64,000 nt of DNA, taken from NCBI GenBank assembly GCA_000469685.2, contig LS997566.1, positions 9,737,492 through 9,801,491 on the forward strand, in the 5' to 3' direction. Within the stretch, counting starts at the first letter, position 1; each line of letters begins with the position of its first letter. A program made the position numbers and the translations under genes. The notes under the pieces were generated by a model that worked only from the letters and a program-made list of their open reading frames with translations, was not told where the DNA came from and ran no database searches. Positions 45,750-58,010 of this stretch are shown here, piece after piece. Source of the stretch: Haemonchus contortus. Lineage: Eukaryota; Nematoda; Chromadorea; Rhabditida; Trichostrongylidae.

Positions 45750-46293
45750 TTTGACCTCAATATGACCCCATTTATACCTATCCTATCATTAAATCAATTA
45801 AAATGTAAAAGCTGCTTTCAGGAAATGAAATAGAAGAATTTCGTAGAGAGTATAGTGCGTAGTAGACATAAAAGTTATAAAAAACGGTCAAACAATGGTC
45901 TTCTCCGAAGAGGTTTGCTTTGTCGCAGGATTTCTCCTTGGAGCACATTATATCGTAAGTTGCTTTTTTTTCTGCTTTGAGGCTGCCAACATCCTAGAGG
46001 AGTAGCACTTCGTCTTTTTACAGGGATAAGAAATACTCGTCCCGTTACAGATTGACGATTCAATACTCAGTTACCGGTCTGTAAATCTAAATCGCCTGGA
46101 AAAACAGTGGGGACACCGTCTGAGGTGAATACTTTAAATAATCATAAAAGAATGCAGTTACTTAGTGATACCTTAATAGTTATAGCTTCATAATTTGTTG
46201 GGTTTTCTCCCAATTCAAGATTTTTCGTGAAAATTTTCGCTTACATGTTTGTTGTAATCTAATATTATCAGTTTTTCAGCCACCCTCATCGGA
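45750..46293. promoter_or_regulatory. Divergent intergenic region between trx-2 and vps-39
   Basis: 544 bases separate the two start codons. It must hold the promoters of both genes. A T-rich acceptor (GTTTTTCAG) ends at 46,279, 14 bases before the vps-39 ATG, and could be a spliced-leader acceptor. A small exon-like ORF is described separately. Confidence 0.45.
45895..46128 (+). CDS. Possible micropeptide gene, tentative
   Basis: ATG 45,895 in good context (CAACAATGG) opens 20 codons that form a hydrophobic segment with an acidic start, ending exactly at a consensus donor GTAAGT (45,955). Joining to an acceptor at 46,050 would add 25 codons, a basic tail and a TGA at 46,128 (45 residues in all). 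Other acceptors are possible. It might instead be an upstream exon or leader of vps-39. I do not recognise a family. Confidence 0.25.
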
Positions 46294-49200
46294 ATGTATG
46301 AAGCTTACACTCCAAATGAAGTTGCCGTGAAATTGCCGCTGGAAATCACATCACTCACATGTCAGAGTAAGTTTTTGTTGAACTCCTTATTGATTTATTC
46401 ATTATCGAAGTATAAATGGAGCTGGTCTAGAAGAAATGCTCGGCGCTACCACCGCTGAGTTTGCGCCATGCAGTTGTCTCCTTTGTTACATTTTGATGAT
46501 TATACGGCGGCACATACTGGCGTTACTTTAGGCTGAGGGCTTTTGAAACCGAGGAATAGTATTCCGAGACCTATCATCACTATTACCTTTGGTTGCTATC
46601 GAAAGTTACTTTCATTTAACATAAGCTCTTTTTTCTTTATTTGTCATGATCCTGCTATTTAAAGAGTCATGTGGAAGTGTGTACGCAGGCAGCAAAGTTG
46701 GACAACTTTTCGTTTATACTCCCAAGCGAACCAGTAAGTCAGTAAAGCTCCTTGTGTTGCACTGTTTGTGTTTATGTTTTCATTTTTGAAGCCCTGTACG
46801 TACGTCTTTTAGGTCGGCGAGGATTTGATCTCGACACGCTATGCAAGCAGTTTGAAAGAAAAGCAGTGATGGATTTATCGATCTGCGAAGAACAGGATTT
46901 GGTTTTCTGTGTGTCTGACGGACAAATGTCTGCACATTTTCTAAGTTAGTCATCCGCCGGGCGTCGCCTTATTTCTTTCTCGTAGAATTGACAGTTACAG
47001 TTTTCAGAAGACCGTCATTTTCCCGTTGTCTCAATACTTCATAAGATCAAGCCTGTAAATGGATTTACTACATGGGTTCCAGAGGTAATTCTTGGCAGTT
47101 TCGAAAGATCTCATATTACTATGTCGTCCATTCCATATGAGTTAATACTCGAATGCAACTTGCATCCAGACAGTACTTTCCTGCGTGTTTCGACCATGAC
47201 TAGTCATTCTGAAGGCTGTTAGCAATAACAATCGGGTGGGCAAGTAAAGTATCGGATATTCCACGTTTCATATTATATTCCACCTCGAATTCTTAAAATG
47301 GTAGTAGCTGAGAATCGAAAAGGGTCAGGTTTCTTCATCACTTTAAACCCAACAAGTTTGACTTTGTTTCATGATCTTGAGCTGCCCTGGATAGTTTTCG
47401 TTCGGTCATGTGAATCGCGGCTTGGGAAAAAGATTGTGTTCGAAATTATATTTCAGGATAGTGATACATTGCATATATTCGTTTCATCGAAGAAGAGGTT
47501 GTTCTTATTCAAATGGTTCGACAAAGATTTTCATGATGTCCGTCTGGATTACAACCAATCTTTCGCAGATAAACCCAATACTATGAGGTGAGTTTGACAG
47601 TCCATTCTCTTTTTGGAGAATAAGAACACTCATTGCAGAGTAGTTGGCAGCACCCTTTTCATGAGCTGCGGTCGAGAATACATTCTAATGAAACTTACAA
47701 AGACCACCACCGAGGATGGAGAGGTAACGACTGTACATAGCCTTTCCATACTCTTCGAAAATGCTTGGTCTCTGTTGCCTTTTCATAGCAACCATTACCC
47801 ATTGTATTTTCAGTCTTGGTTTGGCGATTGCCGGCGTCTCTTCGATGTTAGCGATAATCCATCGATCGTCCTAATAGGGGACCGCGATCTTCTAGGATTT
47901 TCGTACGGCGATACCCTAATTTTCACCAATTTCGAAGGACAAAAGACTCCGTTAGCTGATGTGCGCTTTAGCGATGTGCCTTGTGATATAGGTATGCTTT
48001 GTTAAAACTATTAATGAGTGTCCACAAAATAAACAACTTTGTAACACTTTTTGTGTTTTGTGTTTGCAATCCCGGAGTACCTCAAATAAGTAGTTACAGT
48101 ATACGACGCGCCGTATGTAGTGGGACTGTTACCAAAAGGACGAGTGGAAGTGCGGTCGTTGAGTCCGCCCCATCTGATACAGAGCATGGCATTGAGTAGA
48201 GCATCTCTTCTTTGTGCTGGGAACCCGTGAGTCTTGCCGCTTTTAGTTGCACTTCATTATCAGATTTTTGTTCCAAATTTATGGCACTCGGTGAAATTCA
48301 ATTGATGACGCGTTCAGGGGCTATGTATTTGTCAGCAGCCCATTTGATGTGTGGATGCTGGATGCCCATGCAAATATTCGCAAAAATGTTTCTACACTCA
48401 TCTCCGACAAACAGTTTGAGCTGGCCATCCAAGTTGTGGTATGTCACGGGGTCTTGATGTTCTATTCAAATTATGCGAGACACTTGCTGTTTTCAGGAAA
48501 TGTCGAACTTCTTCACAGAGGATAACAAAATTGAAATAAAAAGACAAGCAGCCTTGAACCTTTTTCACAGAAGACGGTTTGAGGAGTCTTTTCAATTGCA
48601 CGCAGAGATCAAAACAGGCATGTTCATCTTGTGTATGTCCTCAGGATAATAAATTAAGTCATTCATGAATCTTCCCAGAGTTAAGCCTAAATTTTCACTG
48701 TGTGACCTTCTTTTAAACTTTTGTACCTCTAGCACAAATCGACAATGACTTTCTTGGTTTGTGTATGAATTTTCTTTCAGATGTGATAACGATTATCCAG
48801 ATGTTTCCGGAGTTTCTGCCGGAGAAATTGCGAACTAATGCAGCTGCTTTTGATCTCCCAGCTAATGACAAGAAACGAGCACTGCTCGCATTAGGCAATT
48901 ACCTTTCAGCGGTTGGTTTCCTCATATCTCATACCTGTTCATCTTTTTCACTTTCCTCGTTTTCTGAACCCTCAATAATTCGTTTTATATGGCTACTTCT
49001 AATTTTTTTACGGCAATCTTCTTTTGTTATGATTTCCTTTTGACTGACAGTAAATTAGCGGTGAGGAGAGGACGTGAAAGAGTTAATTCTGGCTTTGTGA
49101 GAAGGTTCTGCTTGTGCTTCACTAATGTAACATAGTGTTATGTTAAGGAGACTAATGTTTACGCGGTTTACGGGTGTCTGGCACTTCAGTCAAACAAAAC

Positions 49201-52200
49201 AAGTGGTGATGAGAAACTATTCAAACTATACTTTGATATACGGCTTCTCAAGGTCCGCTCGGATTTGTCGAAGCAAGTGGATCAGTGCACTAAGGATCGA
49301 CATCACAGTCACTCGAACCTCAATTCAGATCACCTCAAAAGTCTCCACATATCTCTTCAAGTGGTTGACACGGCCCTTCTAAAATGTTATCTGCAGGTGA
49401 GTGCTGACAATTAGTCTCTTGAAAGGTGTTCTGCATAACAGTGTGACCCAAAGTTGCACACTGCGATTTCAGACAAGGCCTTCACTTGTGGATTCCTTGC
49501 TTCGTCTACACAACAACTCCTGCTTTTTCGAGGACGCAGAGACCATTCTACTTAATGAAGAGCGTCTTCCGTCGTTGTTTATTTTGTACGAATCACGAAA
49601 AAAACACGAAATGGGTTGGTGTTTGGAAAAATTGTTTTCTGTTACAGTTATTTTTTGTTTTAGCTTAAAATTAACATTTTTCCATCTTCAGCCTTGGAAC
49701 TCCTTCATAAACAGTTTCTGGAGCCCGAAGCGGATCCGTTTTTCCACGATTTGGATAGAACTATAAGCTATTTGCAGACTCTGGGGAATACCCATCTAGA
49801 GCTTATATTCAAATATGCCCGATGGGTGCTTGATAAAGATGTTGCAAGTGGTCTTGAGGTTGGTCAGTTCATATTTTACTGCTTATTCAGAAAATAGAAA
49901 TTGTCAAGGTTTCTACTTTGGTTGCACTTCTTTTCTTGATTCTACCGTTAGTCTGGGATATGTTGAAACCTTCCATTTTTTATAGATATTCATCGGTGAA
50001 GAGTCTGACGTAGCTCGAAATCTTGATCGTCACAGCGTGCTTTCGTTTCTGCGATCTCATTGTGTTGCAGCCGTCATTCCTTATTTGGTGGGCGCATAGT
50101 CTTAAGTGTTCCTTTTGTTAGAAAAAATTCAGTGTTTACTTTTTTTGAGCTATATTTTCCGTTGAAACGTTCAAGTGATACGTGTTCTAGTCTTAATTAT
50201 ACAAGAAGTATTTCATCAACTGGAAGACGCACGCTCGCAGCAGGACTGTTGATAGCATTACCCGAATTTGCCATCTTTTTATTTATTTACTTGGCTATTT
50301 TTTCTCTTTTACTTTATTGGTCAGAAGAGTCCATCGTTAAATACGTATGTACCACCATACACTCGATGCACCGTTTCCTGAAACTCTTTGACCCTATACC
50401 CTAACCTTTCAACAGTGTACGGCAGCAACTCTGAAATTCTGGGGCCTTGAAAATCATGCTCTACCTGACCACAGCTGTTTTGCAATTCTGTCTCGCGTCC
50501 TTTTTGTTATACTCTGCTAATTGGCTTCCCATGTCTCTAAAATTCAATGAAAAGCAATTTTTACTATTTTAAAATCAGTTTTCCGTCGTTTGTAGGAACA
50601 CATTATTTACAAATGGGATGAAACCCGCCCTAAGTTCCACGACCTTCTCGCAGAACATTATATCATCAAATTGAAACTACTCCACCAAGATTACGAACAC
50701 GCCTATCCGGACGGTAAGTGTAAACTGTTGTATATCATTGCATAACTTGATAATTAGCTATATGAGTAGTCTGAACGTTTGCGTTACGATGTGATTATAT
50801 TCCTATCTTGTAGATGAGAGCATTAGTCGGGCTGGAGACGAAGATGGCGAGTTGGGAGAGATGCGGCGTCGGCTAATAAAATTTTTACGATTTTCACTCC
50901 ACTTCAGCCCTCAGGCTGTGCTTCTGCAGCTTAGTAATACAGGTGAGTTCTCTTCCAATTTCTTTTGCCAGCCAACTATTTTTTATCCAGTTTGCGATGT
51001 ATGGCATCCTTTGGGTTAAGGGGCCGAAGAGCTGGCCCAATAACAGCTTTTTTTACTAGTACCACTAATTGTACCAAGGATTCCGAATGTGAAGATGCGG
51101 CTGGTCCTCCTGAGAATATTCCATTTGACTTTAGATGATCTTATTTTTTTGCATAGATGAAGACGTTTTAGCGTTCTACGAAGAGAGAGCGCTGGTTCTT
51201 GGTCGGCTGAAACATCATGAACAAGTCAGTATCGTTCGGAGCTTTGATACTACGCCAAGACTAAGAACTCTGTAAATAAATTATGACTTTCTTAGGCTTT
51301 GGCTATCTACACGTCGATTTTGAATGACTTCGACGCAGCCGAGGAGTACTGTAAACTTTATTATGACGAAAGTGATGAAGTAAATTCTCAGGTAGGTTGC
51401 TAATATTTCTGAAGGGAGAATGCATGGAGGTGCACCGTTTGTGATTCATCGCCAACCACCCGATAGAGTGGTTGGCAAGGTTCTGCAAGTTTACTGCTTT
51501 CCGTGTTTTACCTAAAATTTAAACTTCAGGTCTATTTGCAACTTTTCCGGGCTTTTATCAACCCGTCAGATCCAATTATTGCTGGAGTTCTAGAAAAGGA
51601 GTTACCAACACCCGAACCCGATATTCTCGATGCTATACGGGTGCTCAGTAGGCATGCCAGCAAGATTGATACAGGTTAATGATGTGAACTTTCTCAACCA
51701 GTAATAGGTGCTCCCGCGGTCTCGATTTTTTAACTAATTTCATTACAATTCAGTGTATGCTCTTCAACTTATTCCGCCTGATACACCGCTATCGACGCTA
51801 TGGAAGGCTTTGCACGCCGTCCTGCAAACTACTCATAATGATGCCTGCGCGGTCTGTTATGTTCGCTTTGTGGGTTGAGAAAGGGGATAGTTATAGTCGG
51901 TGGCTTTGAAGTCGGCATGAGCCACTATTCGGGAGGAAAGTAGTAAAACTGCGACCCAAAGAACGAATTTCGAGGGTTTCTCTCCTCCATATTCACTTTC
52001 ATTGCTCGTGTTGCCCTAACCATATTCACCATTCCAGCTTGCTTTACGTCGGTCGGTTTGCGAGTGTGGGCTCGAATCCCATGAAGCGAGGCTCCGCAAT
52101 ATTCTGAGTCAACGAATAGTCGTTGGAAATAGCAGTGAGTGCTCGAAATGTGGGAAACGGATTGGTAACAGGTAAGCAAAATTATAGTAAGTCAATCGTG

Positions 52201-52323
52201 AAATATGCAAACGCCGATTCGTTTAGTGCCTTCGTACGGTATCCCACGGATGGCTCTCTTGCTCACTTCGGATGTCATAACGATTCAGCTGAAAATAACC
52301 AGCTATCGCGGTCTGTCGAGTAA
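46294..52323 (+). CDS. vps-39: VPS39/VAM6 tethering-complex subunit
   Basis: About 936 residues from exons 46294-46366, 46665-46733, 46792-46944, 47008-47084, 47457-47587, 47639-47723, 47814-47991, 48100-48226, 48318-48438, 48497-48617, 48781-48915, 49059-49096, 49190-49396, 49473-49614, 49692-49858, 49986-50087, 50596-50713, 50814-50942, 51157-51224, 51296-51391, 51530-51674, 51754-51851, 52038-52171 and 52227-52323; phases agree at every junction. The N-terminal third is a CNH beta-propeller (PYVVGLLPKGRVEVRSL; SDKQFELAIQ ends it). The middle is a clathrin-type helical repeat region (LLKCYLQ, LRLHNNSCFFEDAE, LQTLGNTHLELIFKYARWVL). The C-terminus has the Vps39 zinc-binding signature (CSKCGKRIG, then FVRYP, HFGCH). 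The protein belongs to HOPS, tethering late endosomes and autophagosomes to lysosomes with Rab7. The junction at 48,911-49,189, including the 38-base exon, is the least sure; without that exon the protein has 922 residues. Confidence 0.9.
48618..48780 (+). other. vps-39: Probable GC-AG intron in vps-39
   Basis: The donor is ACAG|GCATGT. Using it gives a phase-1 junction coding KTDVITIIQMF, in line with the family's TD..V pattern. A GTATGT site 15 bases downstream (48,633) is in the same phase and would insert five residues, so alternative donor use is possible. Confidence 0.55.
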
Positions 52324-53515
52324 AGAACTTGTTCCGACATCGCCAAATCGCTGTTCTCTGCAAATATATGCCCTTTTCTGATCTTTCCACTCGAAAATTC
52401 AAGATTTATCGAGCATTACAAGTTCACACAGTTTTGTAAGAAAGTTATTTGTTTATTTGTTTGTCCCCAGCAATAGTGGCCTGAATGCATGAAAACGAAT
52501 TGGATTTTTGGTAAGAAAGGTACTTACGATAAGTATCTACCTTGCAAACCGGTGCCGTAGCTACAGTACTGCGCCCTTCGCTCGAAACAGGGACAATAGT
52601 TAGGGCTTCGGTAGAAGGGGCAAGTTTCTGATGCTTGACAGCCAGATGACCTGCACACGATGGCAATCGACAGATAAGTTTTACCTAGTTGATGCAGCTC
52701 CCAATTTGTCGAGTATACATATCTGTCTTTTCAAAGATCTACAATACAATGGAACGGATACTCCCGCTTGTAATGTTATGTGGGCCTGCTTTGGGTTTCC
52801 CCTAACTTTTTGAAAAGTGTGAGTGTATCCATCAGCGCTCAGACATCACTCAGAAACTTTCGCTTACCTCGCTTGCTGTGCTTTAAGTGGTGCTTTTTGT
52901 ACTCTCATAAGCGCATTGTTTACTTTGCCTTTTCGCCCACGGTTTCCCCTTGTTACGCATTTTTTTATTTTGTATTGCTTCATAATTCTCGCATGTTGTA
53001 CCTCCTCTGTACAGATTTGACCGCCTGGAAAGTTTTTTTTAACATTGGTTTTCTAGTCTTCTTTCCTCCACTTTTTTTTGTTGCAATATTCTGATAGTCA
53101 GGGTATGATTATTATTCTGAGAACGTGTATCTGTTTGTGTTATAATGATTGTGATAAATGAAAACGCTTAAAGCTTACGTAAAAAAACAGGATTTCGATC
53201 ACATATTGAGACGTTCTGTCTGGGAACGAGGCTACTCGACCGCTTTCGGGATAAGCCACGCGTCTAAATTCATGCTGTTTTTTTTCGTAAAGGTGCGTAT
53301 CAGGATCAGTAGGATGATCTGGTATATGATGATGCCCAGTGGTTCGCCATCCAAACGCTCTGACGGGTGAAGACATTGGTGAGAATCGGTAACATCGCTT
53401 CAGGCGGTCGTCCGTGGCATGGTCAGGGATTGCTCACTTTGCGAACGCCTTATTCATTTCTCTTCCATAGATGAGGCCAACGTCCGTAAGACTGGATCCA
53501 TATTGCGTGTTCATA
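52324..53515. other. Downstream of vps-39, no gene recognised
   Basis: AT-rich with T-rich stretches. No clear AATAAA close to the vps-39 stop. Several 60-100-codon frames show no family signature. Confidence 0.5.
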
Positions 53516-54772
53516 TTAGGGTGTCCCAAAAGTTTTGCAAAAGTTTTGGTCATGAATTTCGCAACCATGTTGCGCAAGAAAGAGATGAAGCAGATCCACG
53601 GAAAAAAAGGGCAGGAAAAGGGCACTCTTCGTAGATCTTCGTAGATCGTCAAAACAAGAGAACCGCACTTCATCTTTGGAAATGAGTTATCGTCATTTGA
53701 ATTATGTCCGATCGACACGGCTATCGACGTCTTCTACTTCATTGCTACGATTCTGGCCGCTCAGCCACTCAAGCCCGAAATGAATTGCAGTCATCGATGG
53801 GCAGTACTGCACCTTCTTCGTCACCTTCTCTAGAGGAGAGATTCACTTCGACGAAGCGCCACGGAGAGGACGCCCAAGTTCCACCAAGACCGGCATTGTC
53901 TTAGCCTCAGTCCAGAGCAATCCTTCTCAAAGCTTGAGAGGAATGGAGAGGATGACTTCTGCTCCCCGTTCCACCATCCACGACTCCTACGCAGACGTCG
54001 CTTTCGTGCAGCACTTCCTGAAATTATCCCCCACACCTTGACTGAGAGCGAGCGTCAGGTGCGGGTCGATGTGTGTCGGAAGCTACTCGACCACAAGCAA
54101 AGGGTGGCTTGAACGAGCTTCATCATCGCTCAGGATGAAAAGTGGATTTCTTATGAAAGTTCACACTGGAAGTTGCAGTGGCTACCAATCGACACAAGAC
54201 CAGAAGCCGTTGCAAAGCGTAGGGCACACGTCAATAAGGAGATGATCTCGTTCTTCTTCCGCTTCGCCGGATGTTTTTACTATGAGATCCTACCTGAGGG
54301 CACTGCTGTGACTGCAAGGGTATTCTGAGAACAGCTGCGGGAGATGGTGTCTCGAGCCCCAGTTTCACACCGAATGCAGGGGATGTTTCTCATTTTGATG
54401 GACAACGCTCGACCACATCATGCTAGGGCGACGGCTGAGGAGCTGGAAAGGCTTGGGATTACCTGGCTACCAAATCCTCCGTATTCACCCGACCTTAGCC
54501 CTTGCGACTACCACGATTCCAGGGGTCTACAAGTTTACCTCACAAGGAAAAAATTTCATAACCGTCAGAAGGTCAAAAGTGAAGTAGATGAATGAATCGC
54601 TTCACGCCCTTCTTCTTTCTGGATGAATGGCATCAGTGCTCTGCCCAGTCGATGGAGGGACGTTGCGGCTAAGGAGGGCCACTATCTCGATCACTGATCT
54701 CACCTTTTTGTTGTAGTATTTTTGTGTTGAATAAACCAAATAAATTTTTTCGAAACTTTTGGCCCACCCCAA
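53516..54772 (+). mobile_element. mariner transposon, full length but broken
   Basis: 1,257 bases between TA dinucleotides (53,514-53,515 and 54,773-54,774). Ends are TTAGGGTGTCCCAAAAGTTT on the left and, reverse-complemented, TTGGGGTGGGCCAAAAGTTT on the right, so the terminal repeats are imperfect. Size, target and coded enzyme agree with the mariner family. Confidence 0.88.
53695..54596 (+). pseudogene. mariner transposase pseudogene (DD34D)
   Basis: The N-terminal helix-turn-helix region is visible (HCYDSGRSATQARNEL) from ATG 53,704, with a frame change by about 53,905. The catalytic domain follows: QDEKWISY with the first Asp near 54,136, LMDNARPHHARA with the second near 54,400, and PYSPDLSPCDYH with the third exactly 34 residues further on, the mariner signature. 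In-frame stops occur near 54,110 and 54,327, and the end is altered after CDYH. It cannot make a working enzyme. Confidence 0.88.
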
Positions 54773-54774
54773 TA

Positions 54775-55811
54775 GATGTGGGGGAGATACCACAGATAAC
54801 CCGACTAGGAGATGAGATCGGCAGCACATTCACCATGTACGTGGGTGGCGGTGCGCGGTGACCTAGTAGAAGAGCAGTAAGCGGCGCCTTCGGACTCATG
54901 CTTGTCTTCGGCCAGCCACCTGAAAATGGAATGTACATTAATGATTCCCCGGATTCCTCCGCATAAAATGTACCTACCATTTCGAGAATGGCAGATTGTT
55001 CACCTCAAATAAGATAATTTTTTTTAAATCATGAAAATGGAGGATGTTGCAGATCACATGTGATCTGTTTTGTTTCGAATAAATCCTTGTTGGAAAAATA
55101 CAAAACTCGCATTTAGTAGGCACTTCTTCTTTGCTTCTGGTTGCGTGGCTAAAATCTGATTTCACTATACTGTATCAAAAATGGCAGGTGGCAGCCTGAG
55201 TACTTGTTCTTTCGTGAATTTTTCGTGAAAGCTTTCGTATCAATGGTGTTAGTATGGGCTCTAGTTTCCGTAGTCTCCTTTTTCTGTTAGAAACGATGAG
55301 AGTCGGCTTCACGGAACGGTTTACACTCAGCGTTCGAAACTGATCCTAATAGGTTTTGCTATTAGCGAATGCGTACTAGACGACAGCTGTGCCCCATTCC
55401 TCTACAACTTACGCTCCTTGTAATAACACCACGAAAAGGTTGTCGATGTTAAAAAAGTCACTCAACAGCTGTCCAAAAGTATTTCTGAACGGCGACCGAA
55501 AAAACATAAACAGACCCACGCAGAAGATCTTTGTATAAAATGACTTCGTCGAATGGCACCGCATTATGAGGAAATAAAGGGTAGACCGATAGACTCGCTT
55601 TTTGGCCGATCGCGGGAAACTTATGCAGCTAAAGACCATAGTTATGCCAATTCTTTTCGGCTTCCCGTAGAAATGGCTTCTTTACAGCCATCATTGGATC
55701 GGTCCGTTCACCAAATTCTGAATGCACTTTGAATATTAGCCCAGGCACTGGAAGCTTATTATGAGCCCTACTATGGACTCGAAAACTCTGTAGTTGTCGT
55801 CGTTCCCTCGA
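54775..55811. other. Intergenic, nothing recognised
   Basis: No gene or known repeat seen. Confidence 0.5.
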
Positions 55812-57132
55812 CAGAAACGAAAATTCAGTAAGGGCACTCGGCTCTTACAGTAACCCCCGAGATTCCGAGTGCTCGTGCTGAATTTTTGTTTCCTTCCCTC
55901 ATGTGATTCAATATTCGTTTAGCATTTAGCACAAAAACCCCTCCCATAACCTTGGGCTCCGCCCCACAAAAGCCTAATTAGGTGCAGCGTTCCAACTCCA
56001 CCAAACAAGAAGCTAGGTGAAATTGGAGACCGCAATCTTCTGTAGTGGTAGCAGAAGGTCTAACTATTTCTATAGGTTTCTTTTCTTGAATTGCACTGCT
56101 TCCGTCTACATACGAATTTGCTTTCATACTAATTTGAATCTGATTAAATTTGAGTTCTCAAATTTTGTTTGGCCATTATTGAGCAGGAGCTTCTCTGTAA
56201 CGACCATAAGGAGTGGAAACTCTTCCAAAATAAAGGATATTTTGGTGTCTCAAGGTTGGTTCTAGGAGCAAGAAACTAAGCTCTCAATAACTCACCAGGC
56301 AGAGATGCGATTAACTTTGCGTTATGTTGATAACTTTGTCTGACTCAGAAAATTGTTACTTTATGTCTACTTTTTTTTTATGAATGATTGATTTTCCGTT
56401 TTGTGCATAAAACCATCCCCTTGAATTCTGCGACACTGGTTTGGGTTTCGGCAGGTTGGCGGGCCATTTAAGACGGTATCCGAAGTTCTACATACATATG
56501 TCGTTCTGTACGAGCTTGCAGCGTTGGCGGCCACTGCCCTTCCGAGCCGAGTTCCAATCCTTCTCCACGCAGATCCCTCTGTTGTTCCCCATTGGTTTAA
56601 AATTACTGCTTGTCGGAGACTTGTTTGTGTTTCTTTTTACCTTTCTGTTATTTCTTTGATTTCCCATAATAAATCATAATCATTATACCCGTCCGGTCTT
56701 TTCGCATGAACGCCCCCATATTTCATTGTATTGTCTCCTCATCAGGTCTGATCTGCCGTTTTCTTCGCAGAACTATTTTGTAACATTTATATTAGATGGC
56801 AAATCTTTTTTTAGAACCAACAGAGGAGATTGCAGATGGGGTATTGTCTCCTCATCAGGTCTGATCTGCCGTTTTCTTCGCAGAACTATTTTGTAACATT
56901 TATATTAGATGGCAAATCTTTTTTTAGAACCAACAGAGGAGATTGCAGATGGGGTCCACGGGAATTCAGTGCGGGCACTACAGCATCCTCCTGACTTTAC
57001 CACCTCCCACCTACGTGTCCTTGCCCAAGGCCCCTTTTCGATGCGTCGTATATGTGACGGGTGAAAATTTACTTTTTAACATGGGGCTGTATTACTGTAA
57101 GAGCCGAGTGCCGTACTGAATTTTCGTTTCTG
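55812..57132. mobile_element. DNA element with 41-42-base terminal inverted repeats
   Basis: The left end (55,812-55,853) begins CAGAAACGAAAATTCAGTA and ends GGCTCTTACAGTAA; the right end (57,092-57,132) is its reverse complement with about two differences. Just inside the left end a third, weaker inverted copy (CCGAGTGCTCGTGCTGAATT) forms a fold-back. I see no transposase and no sure target duplication, so the superfamily is unknown. The interior also holds the 113-base tandem duplication. Confidence 0.65.
56728..56953. repeat. Exact 113-bp tandem duplication
   Basis: Two identical copies, 56,728-56,840 and 56,841-56,953, each starting GTATTGTCTCCTCATCAGG and ending GATTGCAGATGGG. Perfect identity implies either a very recent event or an assembly artefact. 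Confidence 0.95.
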
Positions 57133-57739
57133 TTATGGGGTCTTTCTTTCTGGAGAGCAAATTCGTACCCTCTCCGGAAGTGTACGTACATATAACAACG
57201 GTCACTCCTCCATCCCGTAAATAATCTTCTTCTCCTTAGGACCCTTTTAAAAAGAACATGTAGCAATCTATCGTGCTTCGTGTAATATGTCATACAACAT
57301 TTTTCGGATAGATTAATGTCGCCTACCATTCTGTCGGCCTCGGACCTCTATCTCGTGCCAGCGCTGGCCATTCGTGTCGCTCACCATCACTCTCATTCCT
57401 CCCATTCACCAACGATTTCTAATAATTTTTTCTGAAGTTAATTCCTACAAATTATCCAGCCCTTGTGCTCCACACAAAGTGCTAGTAGCCATTAGTCACG
57501 CAACGTCTCCCTGAACGTTCTAAAGGCAACGGATGACTTTGAAGGTCATTTTTGTGGTTCTTCTTTGTCTGTCCTGTTAATATCGAACTTTCTCAATGAA
57601 ATTGGTCTTTTAAAAGTTCTGTGTTATTTTGAATTATGCGTTTCTTAAATACAGTCGTAGTTATGCCACAGGCGTTTCTTGCGTGAGCTACGTCTTTCTT
57701 TTTTTATGCGCTTATATTATGGTGAGTATGATGGCAATG
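57133..57739. other. Intergenic, nothing recognised
   Basis: No gene or repeat recognised between the inverted-repeat element and the next SINE. Confidence 0.5.
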
Positions 57740-58010
57740 GCGGAGGTGATGCAGTGGCAAGTGGCGCACTATTACACATCCATGGTCACGGTTCGAATCC
57801 CGGACCGATGTCCACCCAGGCCAACCAGGCCTTCCTATCATCCGGGGTTGGTTAATCAGCACAAAGCACTGGCTTGTACTTCTGCTGGTCACTGCAAGTC
57901 AGTGGACCACATAGGCATTCATTACGCCACTACGATTCTGAACGGAAGTCGAATGCAGGGCGCATCCCTCAGACAGAATTGATATGACGCTCCGAGACTT
58001 TATCCTCTAC
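57740..58010 (+). mobile_element. tRNA-derived SINE, copy 13 (nearly complete)
   Basis: GGAGGTGATGCAGTGGCAAGTGGCGCAC, then GGTCACGGTTCGAATCCCGG (intact B box), CCCAGGCCAACCAGGCC, GGTCACTGCAAGTCAGTG, ACGCCACTACGATTCTGAACGG, AGGGCGCATCCCTCAGAC and GAGACTTTATCCTC. The GGTACCAGACTCGTCTGGGAGG block is deleted. Confidence 0.85.

Noticed and set aside
45533..45760. 75-codon minus-strand ORF
   Set aside because: It is the wrong frame over the first trx-2 exon; the correct frame gives the targeting sequence and ends at a GTACGA donor.
50060..50404. 114-codon hydrophobic ORF
   Set aside because: Lies wholly within a vps-39 intron; hydrophobicity follows from T-rich intron sequence.
52780..53094. 104-codon ORF with apparent membrane segments
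   Set aside because: T-rich downstream sequence gives Phe/Leu-rich translations; no supporting signal.
55812..57132. hAT or MULE assignment from target duplication
   Set aside because: Flanks TCCCTCGA and TTATGGGG do not match, so no superfamily can be given.
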